From assembly GCA_021201905.1 (NCBI GenBank), contig JAJQEA010000013.1, forward strand, positions 1-42,731: a stretch of 42,731 nucleotides of DNA. The letters are read 5' to 3'. This document shows positions 1 to 8,170 of this stretch, piece after piece (the first letter of the stretch is position 1; every line of letters begins with the position of its first letter). The position numbers and the translations under genes were made by a program. Below the pieces are notes generated by a model. It ran no database searches. It was not told the DNA's origin and worked only from the letters and a program-made list of their open reading frames with translations. Source of the DNA: Clostridia bacterium (GTDB taxonomy: Bacteria; Bacillota; Clostridia; Lachnospirales; Lachnospiraceae).

Positions 1-1
1 T

Positions 2-817
2 GCCGCCGACACCAGAGCTGTAGCTGGCACCAGTGCTGCCGCTGAAACCAGTGCCATAACTGCCGACACCAGCACTGCCGCCAACACCAGCGCCGCCGCA
101 CCCTCCCCCGTAAAGATGAAGGACGGTATCTATAAGATCCGGGTGGACTCCAGCTCCAGCATGTTCCGGATTACGGAGTGTGAGCTTACGGTGCAGGATG
201 GCGCCATGAGTGCGGTTATGACCATGAGCGGGACAGGTTACCTGAAACTGTATATGGGAACCGGGGCTGAGGCGGAGCGGGCTTCTGAGGCGGATTTTAT
301 TCCATTTGTGGAAAATGCAGATGGAAAGCACACCTTTAGGGTACCGGTGGAAGCGCTGGACAAGGAAATTGACTGCAGCGCCTTCAGCAAGAAAAAAGAA
401 AAATGGTATGACCGTGTGCTGGTGTTCCACTCCGATTCCCTTCCGGCGGAGGCTTTTGCCGACGGCAAGGCGGCTGCGGCAAAGAGCCTTAAGCTGGAAG
501 ATGGTTTGTTTACGGTGTCAGTCAGGCTGGAGGGCGGTTCCGGCCGGGCGTCTGTGGAGACACCGGCGGCACTCCGGGTTGAGGGCGGCAAGGCATTTGC
601 GGTTGTTATATGGAGCAGTTCCAACTATGATTATATGAAGGTTGACGGAGAGAGGTTCGACCTGATAAATACGGAGGGTAATTCTTCGTTTGAGATTCCG
701 GTCCATGTATTTGACCGGAAGATGCCGGTCATAGCGGATACCATTGCCATGAGCGAACCTCATGAGGTGGAATATACCCTGGTATTTGATTCAACGACAA
801 TTAAAAAGGCTGAATGA
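2..817 (+). CDS. Surface/secreted iron-uptake associated protein with two NEAT-like modules (5' partial)
   Basis: The frame is open to the left edge, so the N-terminus lies outside the window; the first ATG (116) is internal. Positions 2-115 encode a linker of almost only Ala, Thr, Ser, Asp and Pro, as in cell-wall-spanning regions. Two related beta-rich modules of about 100 residues follow, each starting with a D-G-(I/L)-(Y/F) motif and ending near an aromatic-rich strand (IWSSSNYDYMKV and the EIPV motif in the second). Layout and spacing resemble NEAT-type heme-binding domains, but I cannot prove membership. The TGA stop overlaps the ATG of the binding lipoprotein (ATGA), so the two are translationally coupled in an iron-uptake operon. 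The likely role is surface capture of heme or an iron chelate. The family call is tentative; coding status and operon membership are solid. Confidence 0.7.
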   Translation, partial: AADTRAVAGTSAAAETSAITADTSTAANTSAAAPSPVKMKDGIYKIRVDSSSSMFRITECELTVQDGAMSAVMTMSGTGYLKLYMGTGAEAERASEADFIPFVENADGKHTFRVPVEALDKEIDCSAFSKKKEKWYDRVLVFHSDSLPAEAFADGKAAAAKSLKLEDGLFTVSVRLEGGSGRASVETPAALRVEGGKAFAVVIWSSSNYDYMKVDGERFDLINTEGNSSFEIPVHVFDRKMPVIADTIAMSEPHEVEYTLVFDSTTIKKAE

Positions 818-2013
818 TGAGACGAATAAAGAAATTAATGGTAGCTGCCGCCGCCGGAATCCTGACGGCTGCAGTTTGTACAGGCTGCAGGGCGGCGGAC
901 CGGACCGTGGCAGAACCGGATTTTGCCAATAGCCGGTCCCTGGATTCCGCTGCGGACCCTGCCGCGGAAAGCTGGAGCGGCATAAAGAAAACCGGAAGCA
1001 TGGAGCTTCTCTATGCGGACCAGTTTTCCGTGGACTTTTACGACGGCGGTTACGCGATGATAACGATCAGAGACAGCGGCCGTTATCTGGTAGTACCGGA
1101 AGGAAAAACAGAGCCTTCCGGCCTTCCGGGCGGCGTGGTGGTTTTAAAACAGCCGCTGGAGCACATTTATCTGGCGGCAACCTCAGCCATGGATCTGTTT
1201 TGCAGCCTGGATGGAATGGACCGGATTACACTGTCCGGAACAGATGCTTCCGGCTGGTACATAGAGGAGGCAAGGTCGGCCCTGGAGGACGGCAGAATGC
1301 TCTACGCGGGCAAATACAACGCGCCGGACTATGAGCGGATTTTGTCCGGGTCCTGCGACCTGGCCATTGAATCCACTATGATTTATCATTCCCCGGAAGT
1401 AAAGGAACAGCTGGAGAAGCTGGGAATACCGGTTCTGGTGGAGCGCTCCAGCTATGAGAGCCATCCCCTGGGAAGGATGGAGTGGCTGAAATTATATGCG
1501 GTGCTGTTGGGCAGGGAGGAACAGGGGGAGCGCTGTTTTGCCGGGCAGGTGAAGGGGCTGGAACCCGTGATGAATCAGGAGAATACCAGGAAAACAGTGT
1601 CATTTTTCTATATCACCTCCAACGGCTATGTCAATGTCAGGAAGCCGGGGGATTATGTGGCGAAAATGATAGACCTGGCAGGAGGAACCTATGTGCCTCA
1701 GGGGCTTACGGAACATGAAAATGCTCTGTCCACCATGAATATGCAGATGGAAAGCTTCTATGCCGCGGCCAGGAATGCGGATTATATGATATACAACAGC
1801 ACCATTGACGGAGAGCTGGGCAATCTGAGCCAGCTTTTGGACAAGAGCAGCCTTCTGGCTGATTTTAAGGCAGTGAAAGAGGGAAATGTGTGGTGCACGG
1901 AGAAAAGCCTGTTTCAGGAGACCATGGGCCTGGGGGATATGATTTTGGATATCCACCGGATACTGACAGAGGAGGAGCCGGAGGGTCTCAGGTATATGCA
2001 CCGGCTGCGTTAA
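814..2013 (+). CDS. ABC transporter substrate-binding lipoprotein, iron-siderophore/cobalamin type (FepB/BtuF class)
   Basis: A 399-residue lipoprotein. Basic residues (MMRRIKK) and a hydrophobic stretch lead to a lipobox ending at Cys25 (VCTGC). The mature part fits the class III periplasmic-binding fold: motifs such as IYLAATSAMDLFCSLDG and DLAIESTMIYHSPEVKEQLE, then a helical backbone and a C-terminal lobe. It should capture an iron chelate, heme or a corrinoid outside the membrane and deliver it to the FecCD permease 17 bp downstream. Its ATG overlaps the stop of the NEAT-like gene. The ligand cannot be read from sequence; the surface-protein neighbour favours iron or heme over cobalamin. 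Confidence 0.85.
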   Translation: MMRRIKKLMVAAAAGILTAAVCTGCRAADRTVAEPDFANSRSLDSAADPAAESWSGIKKTGSMELLYADQFSVDFYDGGYAMITIRDSGRYLVVPEGKTEPSGLPGGVVVLKQPLEHIYLAATSAMDLFCSLDGMDRITLSGTDASGWYIEEARSALEDGRMLYAGKYNAPDYERILSGSCDLAIESTMIYHSPEVKEQLEKLGIPVLVERSSYESHPLGRMEWLKLYAVLLGREEQGERCFAGQVKGLEPVMNQENTRKTVSFFYITSNGYVNVRKPGDYVAKMIDLAGGTYVPQGLTEHENALSTMNMQMESFYAAARNADYMIYNSTIDGELGNLSQLLDKSSLLADFKAVKEGNVWCTEKSLFQETMGLGDMILDIHRILTEEEPEGLRYMHRLR

Positions 2014-2029
2014 ATAAGGAGTAGTCTGA

Positions 2030-3049
2030 ATGACAAAAGGTACCTATGTAAAATACAGCATTTCATTTGCCCTTCTGGCGGCCATGATGTGCTTTTTATT
2101 TATCTGGAACATCCATTCCGGCAGCGTGCGCCTGTCTGTGGAGGAAATCAGTGAAATTCTGTTCAGGAGAACAGGGGAGGCCGCCTCATACCGCATTGTA
2201 TGGGATATACGCCTTCCCCGGATTCTTTCGGCTGTGATACTGGGCGGCGCGCTGTCCGTATCGGGTTTTCTGCTCCAGACATTTTTTGCAAACCCCATAG
2301 CGGGTCCTTTTGTGCTGGGGATTTCATCCGGCGCAAAGCTGGTGGTCTCCCTTGTGATGATTGTCCTGCTGGGAAGGGGGATGTCCATCGGATCCGCCGG
2401 GATGATTCTGGCTGCTTTTGCGGGTTCCATGATTTCCATGGGATTTGTGCTGATGATTTCCGGTAAGGTGAAGAAGATGTCCATGCTTGTTATCTGCGGT
2501 GTGATGATCGGCTATATCTGTTCAGCCATCACTGATTTTGTGGTGACATTTGCGGACGATGCCAACATTGTCAATCTCCACAACTGGTCCATGGGCAGCT
2601 TTTCAGGTACCTCCTGGGAGAATGTAAGGGTCATGGCGGCAGTGGTTTTCCTGGCCCTGGTTCTTGTCTTTCTCATGGCAAAGCCCATAGGCGCTTACCA
2701 GATGGGGGAGGTATACGCCCAGAACATGGGCGTGAACATACTGCGGTTTCGGATGGCGCTGATTCTGCTGTCCAGTGTCCTTTCCGCCTGTGTGACTGCG
2801 TTTGCGGGCCCCATATCCTTTGTGGGAATCGCGGTTCCCCACCTGGTGAAACGTCTGTTTAAGACGGCAAAGCCCATACTCATGATTCCGGGCTGCTTCC
2901 TTGGCGGCGCGGTGTTCTGCCTGTTCTGTGATTTGGCCGCCAGGACGGTCTTCGCGCCCACGGAGCTCAGTATCAGCTCTGTGACGGCTGTATTCGGCGC
3001 GCCTGTGGTTATCTATATGATGGTGCATAACCGGAAGGGGATGCAGTGA
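2030..3049 (+). CDS. FecCD-family iron-complex ABC transporter permease
   Basis: A 339-residue polytopic membrane protein with the FecCD hallmarks: an early RIVWDIRLPRILSAVILGGA segment, then SGFLLQTFFANPIAGPFVLGI, a later FAGPISFVGIAVPHLVKR coupling region, and about ten hydrophobic segments. The length is normal for the family. The ATG has a GGAG ribosome binding site 8 bp upstream. It forms the channel through which the ligand of the upstream lipoprotein crosses the membrane. One permease gene is present, so it probably acts as a homodimer. The ATPase gene follows after 73 bp. Confidence 0.93.
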   Translation: MTKGTYVKYSISFALLAAMMCFLFIWNIHSGSVRLSVEEISEILFRRTGEAASYRIVWDIRLPRILSAVILGGALSVSGFLLQTFFANPIAGPFVLGISSGAKLVVSLVMIVLLGRGMSIGSAGMILAAFAGSMISMGFVLMISGKVKKMSMLVICGVMIGYICSAITDFVVTFADDANIVNLHNWSMGSFSGTSWENVRVMAAVVFLALVLVFLMAKPIGAYQMGEVYAQNMGVNILRFRMALILLSSVLSACVTAFAGPISFVGIAVPHLVKRLFKTAKPILMIPGCFLGGAVFCLFCDLAARTVFAPTELSISSVTAVFGAPVVIYMMVHNRKGMQ

Positions 3050-3122
3050 CGTTCGGTAGAAATGCAAAAGAAATGGGAGAGAAATGCGGGAGAAATGCCG
3101 GAAAAATGGAGAGGCGGATAAT

Positions 3123-4214
3123 ATGACAGAAGATTACATACGGACAGAAAATATGACCGTTGGATACGGCGGGACACCTCTGATAAGGGAAATTGGGATT
3201 CATGTGAGGCCGGGGGAGATAGTGACGCTGATCGGGCCCAACGGGGCCGGCAAATCCACCATTCTGCGAAGCGTAATCCGGCAGCTGGGACTGTTAGAGG
3301 GAACCGTATATCTGGATGGAATGGCCATGAAGGGCATGGGGGAGAGGGAGATTGCAAAGAGGATGTCCATTTTGATGACAGAGTGGATTCACCCTGAGCT
3401 CATGAGCTGTGAGGATGTGGTGGGCACCGGCCGTTATCCCTATACCGGAAGGATGGGCATATTGACGGCGGAGGACAGAGGAAGGGTCAGGGAGGCCATG
3501 GAGCTGGTCCATGCATGGGACCTTGCCTCACGGGATTTTTCGGAGATTAGCGACGGGCAGAAGCAGCGCGTTCTTCTGGCCCGGGCCATCTGCCAGGACC
3601 CCAGGGTTATTGTCCTGGACGAACCCACCTCCTTCCTGGATATACGGCACAAGCTGGAGCTTCTGACCATTTTAAAGGACCTGGTCCGCAGGAAAAAGGT
3701 GGCGGTGCTCATGTCCCTTCATGAGCTGGATTTAGCCCAGAAATTATCGGATTATATTGTCTGCGTAAACGGGGAGTACATCGAGCGGTGCGGGACTCCG
3801 GAAGAAATTTTCACCTCCTCCTATATTACCAGCCTGTATGGAATCACCAAAGGCAGCTATTATGCCGAGTTTGGGTGCCTGGAGATGGAACCGGTGAAGG
3901 GAACGCCTCAGGTGTTTGTCATAGGGGGAAACGGAAGCGGGATTCCGGTTTACAGGAGGCTGCAGCGCATGGGAATCCCATTTGCGGCAGGCATCCTCCA
4001 TGAGAATGATATCGATTACCCCGTTGCCAGGGCGCTGGCCGCCCAGGTGATATCGGAAGCGCCCTTTGAACCTGTTAGGGAGGAGACCTATAACCGGGCG
4101 GCGGCTGTTTTGGAGTCCTGCGCACAGGTCATCTGCTGCCTGGAGGAGTTTGGGACTTTAAACGGGAAGAACCGGGAACTGGCTGAGCTGGGAAGGGATA
4201 AGATGGCGCTTTAA
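3123..4214 (+). CDS. Iron-complex ABC transporter ATP-binding protein with extra C-terminal domain
   Basis: The start at 3123 is preferred over 3084 because GGAGAGG lies just upstream and the conserved N-terminus begins there (363 residues). Residues 1-250 form an ABC ATPase: Walker A GPNGAGKS, signature SDGQKQR (serine-aspartate variant of LSGGQ), Walker B VIVLDEPTSFLD and the H-loop histidine in MSLHELD. The remaining ~110 residues are not part of a standard FepC: they start with a glycine-rich FVIGGNGSGIP loop and look like a small Rossmann-type domain. It powers import through the FecCD permease. Its TAA stop overlaps that of the convergent MerR gene. Confidence 0.9.
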   Translation: MTEDYIRTENMTVGYGGTPLIREIGIHVRPGEIVTLIGPNGAGKSTILRSVIRQLGLLEGTVYLDGMAMKGMGEREIAKRMSILMTEWIHPELMSCEDVVGTGRYPYTGRMGILTAEDRGRVREAMELVHAWDLASRDFSEISDGQKQRVLLARAICQDPRVIVLDEPTSFLDIRHKLELLTILKDLVRRKKVAVLMSLHELDLAQKLSDYIVCVNGEYIERCGTPEEIFTSSYITSLYGITKGSYYAEFGCLEMEPVKGTPQVFVIGGNGSGIPVYRRLQRMGIPFAAGILHENDIDYPVARALAAQVISEAPFEPVREETYNRAAAVLESCAQVICCLEEFGTLNGKNRELAELGRDKMAL

Positions 4215-5002
4215 TCCACCTTTAACTGCAGCTCCGTCACCTGCTCCTCCACATGCTTTGTGGTATGGACGTCTATCCACAAAAGCTCCAGCAGGGGTCC
4301 GCGGATATTCATGGAATGTTCCCTGGCATAGGCAAGGAGCCGGGGGACATAGGTCCTTGTCCGGCGGAAGTTGCCGCTGTAGCAGACCGACAGATAGGAG
4401 CCTTCCCCGATGCAGTGCTCCCCGTCCGGGTGAAGGATGAACACCGCGTCATACTGCTGGCACCGCCCGTCCATGGCGTCGGCCAGGTTTATAAAGGAGC
4501 CCATCTGGTTGTTGCCTATGATATACTGCCGGTCCGGTCCAAAGGAGACCAGCTGTTTTATGAGAATATCCATTTCTTCGTCCGTCTCGTAGCTCTGCAT
4601 GATCCGGTGGCAGGGCCGGGGCGGCATTTCTTTTAATGTGATGATCCCAAGAGGAAGCTTTCCTGCCTGGGAAATGGTTTCCCTGCGGGTGATGATATTG
4701 TCCCTGAGGGATTTAAGCCTGTCAATGTGCCGGTCAATCACATCCAGCTCCTTCTGGAACAGTTCCAGGGAGGAAGCAATGCTCCGGTTCTCAATATAAG
4801 TCTTTATCTGTTCCATGGAAAATCCCAGTTCCCGCAAATCCCGGATAACATTCAGGCACCACAGGTCCTCGGTGCGGTAAATGCGGTATCCGTTGGATGC
4901 CCGCCGGGGGACCAGTATGCCCAGCTCCTCGTAATAGCGCAGAATATCTGTGCTTATGTTATAAAGGGCCGCAATTTCCCCTATTTTATAAAATGTTGAC
5001 AT
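4211..5002 (-). CDS. MerR-family transcriptional regulator with effector-binding domain (BltR/GyrI-like)
   Basis: A 263-residue protein. Residues 1-75 are a MerR winged helix: YKIGEIAALYNIS, then ILRYYEELGIL and GYRIYRTEDL. A dimerisation coiled coil spans about 80-120. The C-terminal ~150 residues resemble the GyrI-like multidrug-binding domain, with CHRIM, a central D-A-V-F-I strand and a YV-PRLLAYA segment. MerR proteins of this class sense hydrophobic drugs or cations and activate efflux genes. The gene is divergent from the MATE pump across a 170-bp gap with a clear operator, so it probably controls the pump and itself. It is convergent with the iron operon, with overlapping TAA stops. 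Confidence 0.9.
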   Translation of the reverse strand: MSTFYKIGEIAALYNISTDILRYYEELGILVPRRASNGYRIYRTEDLWCLNVIRDLRELGFSMEQIKTYIENRSIASSLELFQKELDVIDRHIDRLKSLRDNIITRRETISQAGKLPLGIITLKEMPPRPCHRIMQSYETDEEMDILIKQLVSFGPDRQYIIGNNQMGSFINLADAMDGRCQQYDAVFILHPDGEHCIGEGSYLSVCYSGNFRRTRTYVPRLLAYAREHSMNIRGPLLELLWIDVHTTKHVEEQVTELQLKVD

Positions 5003-5037
5003 GAATCTTCTCCCAAATATGGCAATATTTACTGTTT

Positions 5038-5074
5038 ACCTTAGTATTATACCAAGGTTTATGATGGTAAGCAA
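5038..5074 (-). promoter_or_regulatory. Promoter and MerR-type operator of the regulator gene
   Basis: On the minus strand a -35 TTGCTT (5069-5074) and a -10 TATAAT (5046-5051) are separated by exactly 17 bp. A 21-bp near-perfect palindrome (5038-5058; arms ACCTTGGTAT and ATACTAAGGT around a central A) covers the -10. This is typical MerR operator design and implies autoregulation. No equally good promoter is visible for the MATE gene on the other strand. Confidence 0.7.
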
Positions 5075-5132
5075 GAAACGCGAAAGCAAGAAACGCGTAA
5101 ACAAGAAGCGCGTAAGGAAAGAAGCGCCGTAA
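5071..5132. repeat. 15-bp direct repeats between merR and the MATE gene
   Basis: Three consecutive 15-bp units (5071-5085, 5086-5100, 5101-5115) share GCAAGAAACGCG followed by three bases. A degenerate 17-bp fourth copy lies at 5116-5132 and a still weaker fifth follows. The array starts inside the -35 of the merR promoter and runs toward the MATE gene, so it lies in the presumed MATE leader or promoter. Confidence 0.7.
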
Positions 5133-5172
5133 GCAGAAAGAGCGGCAAAGTCATCATAAAAGGAGTTGTATC

Positions 5173-6489
5173 ATGAATTTAGAGGGAATGTCACTGAAGA
5201 AAAAGTTCTGGAGGTTTGTATGGCCTTCCGTGGTGGCACAGTGGATTTTTGCGCTGTATACCATGGTGGACGGGATGTTTGTGGCCAGAGGAGTGTCTGA
5301 GGTGGCGCTGTCGGCTGTGAATATTGCCTCGCCCTTTGTAAACTTCCTGTTTTTTGTTTCTATTTTGTTTGCCGTGGGCACATCCACCGTGGTGGCTATT
5401 TTCCTGGGCCAGGGCAGGAAACGGGAAGCCAACCAGGCCAACACACAGAATATGGTGGTGACAGGGGCCCTATCCCTGTTTATCATGGTCATGGTTTGGC
5501 TGTGTCTGGACCCCATTGTCAGCTTTCTGGGAGCCACACAGAGTACGGCGGAGTATGTAAAACATTACATCTTATCCCTGCTGCCCTTTACATGGTGGTT
5601 TATCATATCATACACCTTTGAGACATTGGTAAAGACAGACAGATTTCCGCGGTTTGCCGCTGTGGCGGTGGCTTCGGGCGCCCTGGTAAACTGTGTGCTG
5701 GACTATCTGTTTGTCATGGTGTTTCGCTGGGGCATTGGGGGAGCCGGGGCAGCCACGGGACTGTCGCAGATGGTTCCCGTATTCCTGTATCTGCACCATT
5801 TTCTGGGGCCAAAGGCCACCATCCGCTTTGCCAGGCCGGTTTGGGATTCGGGACAGTTTTTCCGGGTGGTGAAGATTGGACTGTCCTCCGGCCTTACGGA
5901 GCTGTCAGCGGGCTTCACGGTATTTATGTTCAACCATGCCATCCTCCGGTATATCGGTGAACAGGGGGTGGTGAGCTACACCATCATCGCATATGTGAAT
6001 ACCATCGTGGTCATGTCCATGGCGGGAATCGCACAGGGGATCCAGCCCTTAATCAGCTTTCATTACGGCAGACAGGAACAGGATGTATGCAGCAGGCTTT
6101 TAAGGTACTCTCTGGCAGCGGCTGTGGGCGTGGCGGGAATGGCTTTTCTCTTTTCCATGGCAGGCGCTGACTGGCTGGTGGGTATTTTCATCTCTGAAAA
6201 GCTGGAAGGGCTCAGACAGTACTCCGGTTCTGCGTTCCGGATATTCAGCCTGTCCTTTCTGGTGCTGGGATTTAATATTACAGGGGCGGGGTATTTTACA
6301 GCCATCGAGCGGCCAAAGGAGTCGCTGATTATCTCCCTGGGCAGGGGTATGGTCGTCATAGCGGCTGCATTGGCGGGCTGTATTGCCGTGATGGGAGGAG
6401 AAGGCATCTGGTGGGCGCCTGTTGTATCAGAGCTGATGTGCCTGGGCGTTACCCTGGTTCTGGCGCATTTGTATATAAGAAGGGAATGA
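5173..6489 (+). CDS. MATE-family multidrug/sodium efflux transporter
   Basis: A 438-residue polytopic membrane protein of about 12 helices in two related halves (one beginning KKFWRFVWPSVVAQW, the other GLTELSAGFTVFMFN). MATE features include MVDGMFVARGVSEVALSAVN in helix 1-2 and the GIAQGIQPLISFHYGR loop in the second half. GGAG lies 8 bp before the ATG. MATE pumps export cationic drugs in exchange for Na+ or H+. The divergent MerR regulator with a drug-binding-like domain fits inducible efflux. Substrate unknown. Confidence 0.92.
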   Translation: MNLEGMSLKKKFWRFVWPSVVAQWIFALYTMVDGMFVARGVSEVALSAVNIASPFVNFLFFVSILFAVGTSTVVAIFLGQGRKREANQANTQNMVVTGALSLFIMVMVWLCLDPIVSFLGATQSTAEYVKHYILSLLPFTWWFIISYTFETLVKTDRFPRFAAVAVASGALVNCVLDYLFVMVFRWGIGGAGAATGLSQMVPVFLYLHHFLGPKATIRFARPVWDSGQFFRVVKIGLSSGLTELSAGFTVFMFNHAILRYIGEQGVVSYTIIAYVNTIVVMSMAGIAQGIQPLISFHYGRQEQDVCSRLLRYSLAAAVGVAGMAFLFSMAGADWLVGIFISEKLEGLRQYSGSAFRIFSLSFLVLGFNITGAGYFTAIERPKESLIISLGRGMVVIAAALAGCIAVMGGEGIWWAPVVSELMCLGVTLVLAHLYIRRE

Positions 6490-6544
6490 AAAACAAAGGT
6501 AATAATTGCCCTTTACCTCCATATATGATACCATGTTTAGTGTT

Positions 6545-6580
6545 CCGTCCGGTCAGATGCCATACGGCCTGACTGGACGG
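6545..6580. other. Strong inverted repeat between the MATE gene and cbiL
   Basis: Two 12-base arms (6545-6556 and 6569-6580) pair with a single G-U wobble around a 12-nt loop that itself holds a GCC/GGC pairing. No T-run follows, so it is not a canonical terminator. It lies 34 bp before the cbiL start and could act as a 5' leader structure, mRNA stabiliser or end of the MATE transcript. Confidence 0.55.
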
Positions 6581-6614
6581 AGTGCCAGGCATAAAACGGA
6601 AAGAGGAAGGAAAA

Positions 6615-7328
6615 ATGGGAAAACTGTACGGAATCGGCGTGGGACCGGGAGACCCGGAACTGCTGACTTTAAAAGCACACCGCGTCCTGAATGAGGCGGA
6701 TGTGATTTTTTGTCCTGAAAAGGAGACTGGGGCAGGCAGCTTTGCCTTTGATATCATAAAGGGACTTTTGGAGAACACAGAGGCAAAAATCGTAAATCTG
6801 GTATATCCAATGTATTATCACGGCGCGCAGCTGCGGGAAATGTGGAAGCAGAACGCGGGCTGCATCGCAGAACATTTAAGGGGGGAGCGCACCGGCGCCT
6901 TCATTACACTGGGAGACCCGGCGGTTTACAGCACGTTTATGTACACCCTGCCCTACATAGAGGCGGCCGGAGTGGAGGTGGAGGTAGTACCCGGCATCAC
7001 ATCCTTCTGCGCTGTGGCGGACTCCATGAAAATGCCTCTGGTGGCCTGGAATGAGGACCTGGTGGTTGCGCCTGTGCGCAAAAACAGCAGCGAGGATTTG
7101 GGAAAAGTGCTCAGGGAACATGACAATGTGGTCCTGATGAAACCGTCCACAGACCAGCAGGCCCTGCTGAAGGCTCTTAAGGAGAACCACCTGGAGGACC
7201 GGTTTGTGCTGATTACCAAGATAGGCACAGGGGAGGAGCGTCTGGTGACTGACTTTGAGGAACTGAAGCAGTATGATATACCTTATCTTTCCACGGTCAT
7301 CATCAAGAAGCAGGGGAGGCAGGAATGA
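6615..7328 (+). CDS. cbiL: Precorrin-2/cobalt-factor II C20-methyltransferase (CbiL/CobI-like)
   Basis: The start at 6615 is chosen for the GAGGAAGG ribosome binding site and the conserved N-terminus (237 residues). It is a SAM-dependent tetrapyrrole methylase: N-terminal GIGVGPGDPELLTLKA, the LGDPAVYSTFMY loop, and VPGITSFCAVA in the second lobe. The closest match is the C20 methylase of corrin-ring synthesis. No other cob/cbi gene is visible here, so the gene is detached from the main pathway. It overlaps the ABC ATPase start by four bases, a curious link between a corrin enzyme and an ABC-2 exporter. Confidence 0.85.
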   Translation: MGKLYGIGVGPGDPELLTLKAHRVLNEADVIFCPEKETGAGSFAFDIIKGLLENTEAKIVNLVYPMYYHGAQLREMWKQNAGCIAEHLRGERTGAFITLGDPAVYSTFMYTLPYIEAAGVEVEVVPGITSFCAVADSMKMPLVAWNEDLVVAPVRKNSSEDLGKVLREHDNVVLMKPSTDQQALLKALKENHLEDRFVLITKIGTGEERLVTDFEELKQYDIPYLSTVIIKKQGRQE

Positions 7329-8170
7329 TTCTATGTAAAGACCTGCATAAACAGTTCGGCGATGTGGAAGCGGTGAAGGGTATTTCCATGGAGATTCCCG
7401 ACGGGATGTTTTTGGGCCTGCTGGGACCCAATGGAGCGGGAAAGACAACGCTGATGCGTATGATGACCGGACTTCTGCAGCCTGATATAGGCACGGTGTC
7501 CTTTGACGGACAGGCCATGAACCGGAATGCCGTGGCTGTAAAGCAGGCCATTGGCGTAACCAGCCAGCATGTCAACCTGGACAAGGAATTGACTGTGGAA
7601 GAAAATATGGAGTTTGCGGGCCGCCTTTACCGGATGGGAAAGGCGGATATTACTGCATCCGCGGACCGTCTCCTGTCCTTCCTTGGACTGGACAGCGTCC
7701 GGAAACGGGTGACTCAGAACCTGTCAGGAGGCATGAAGCGAAAGCTGATGATTGCAAAGTCCCTGATTCATAATCCCAGATACTTATTTCTGGACGAGCC
7801 AACGGTGGGCATTGACCCCAATGCCCGCCGTGATATATGGGATTTCCTGCGCATGCAGCACAAGGAGGGAAAGACCATTCTTCTGACCACCCATTATATC
7901 GAGGAGGCCCAGCATCTCTGCGATTATGTGATGCTCATTGACGGAGGAAGGATATTTAAGGAGGACACGCCGAAGGGACTGATTGATGAAATCGGACCCT
8001 TCAAGGTGGAGTACGAAGACGGGGACAGGATGAAGGCTGAGTTCTTTCAGGACCTGCCCGCGGCCAAGGCCAGGGCCGGAGGGATTGACGCGCTGTGCAG
8101 CGTGCTTCCCTCCACGCTGGAGGATGTATTTTTCCACTACACCAGCAAGGGGGTGGGAGGATGGAAATAA
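7325..8170 (+). CDS. ABC-2 type exporter ATP-binding protein (DrrA/CcmA-like)
   Basis: A 281-residue ABC ATPase: Walker A GPNGAGKTT, Q-loop region GVTSQHVNLDKELTVEENM, signature LSGGMKRKL, Walker B RYLFLDEPTVGID and H-loop LLTTHYIEEA. A short C-terminal extension (about 225-281) is typical of the DrrA group. Its ATG overlaps the cbiL stop, and its stop lies 10 bp inside the permease gene, so the three genes form one transcript. It should energise an ABC-2 exporter, but the partner permease is interrupted. Substrate unknown. Confidence 0.92.
   Translation: MILCKDLHKQFGDVEAVKGISMEIPDGMFLGLLGPNGAGKTTLMRMMTGLLQPDIGTVSFDGQAMNRNAVAVKQAIGVTSQHVNLDKELTVEENMEFAGRLYRMGKADITASADRLLSFLGLDSVRKRVTQNLSGGMKRKLMIAKSLIHNPRYLFLDEPTVGIDPNARRDIWDFLRMQHKEGKTILLTTHYIEEAQHLCDYVMLIDGGRIFKEDTPKGLIDEIGPFKVEYEDGDRMKAEFFQDLPAAKARAGGIDALCSVLPSTLEDVFFHYTSKGVGGWK

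Noticed and set aside
2-115. Tandem repeat or CRISPR-like array at the left edge
   Set aside because: The similarity comes from Ala/Thr/Ser codon use in an open frame; there are no equal repeats and spacers.
6490-6614. Cobalamin riboswitch before cbiL
   Set aside because: The gap is only about 125 bp and lacks the B12-box and conserved core; only a hairpin is present.
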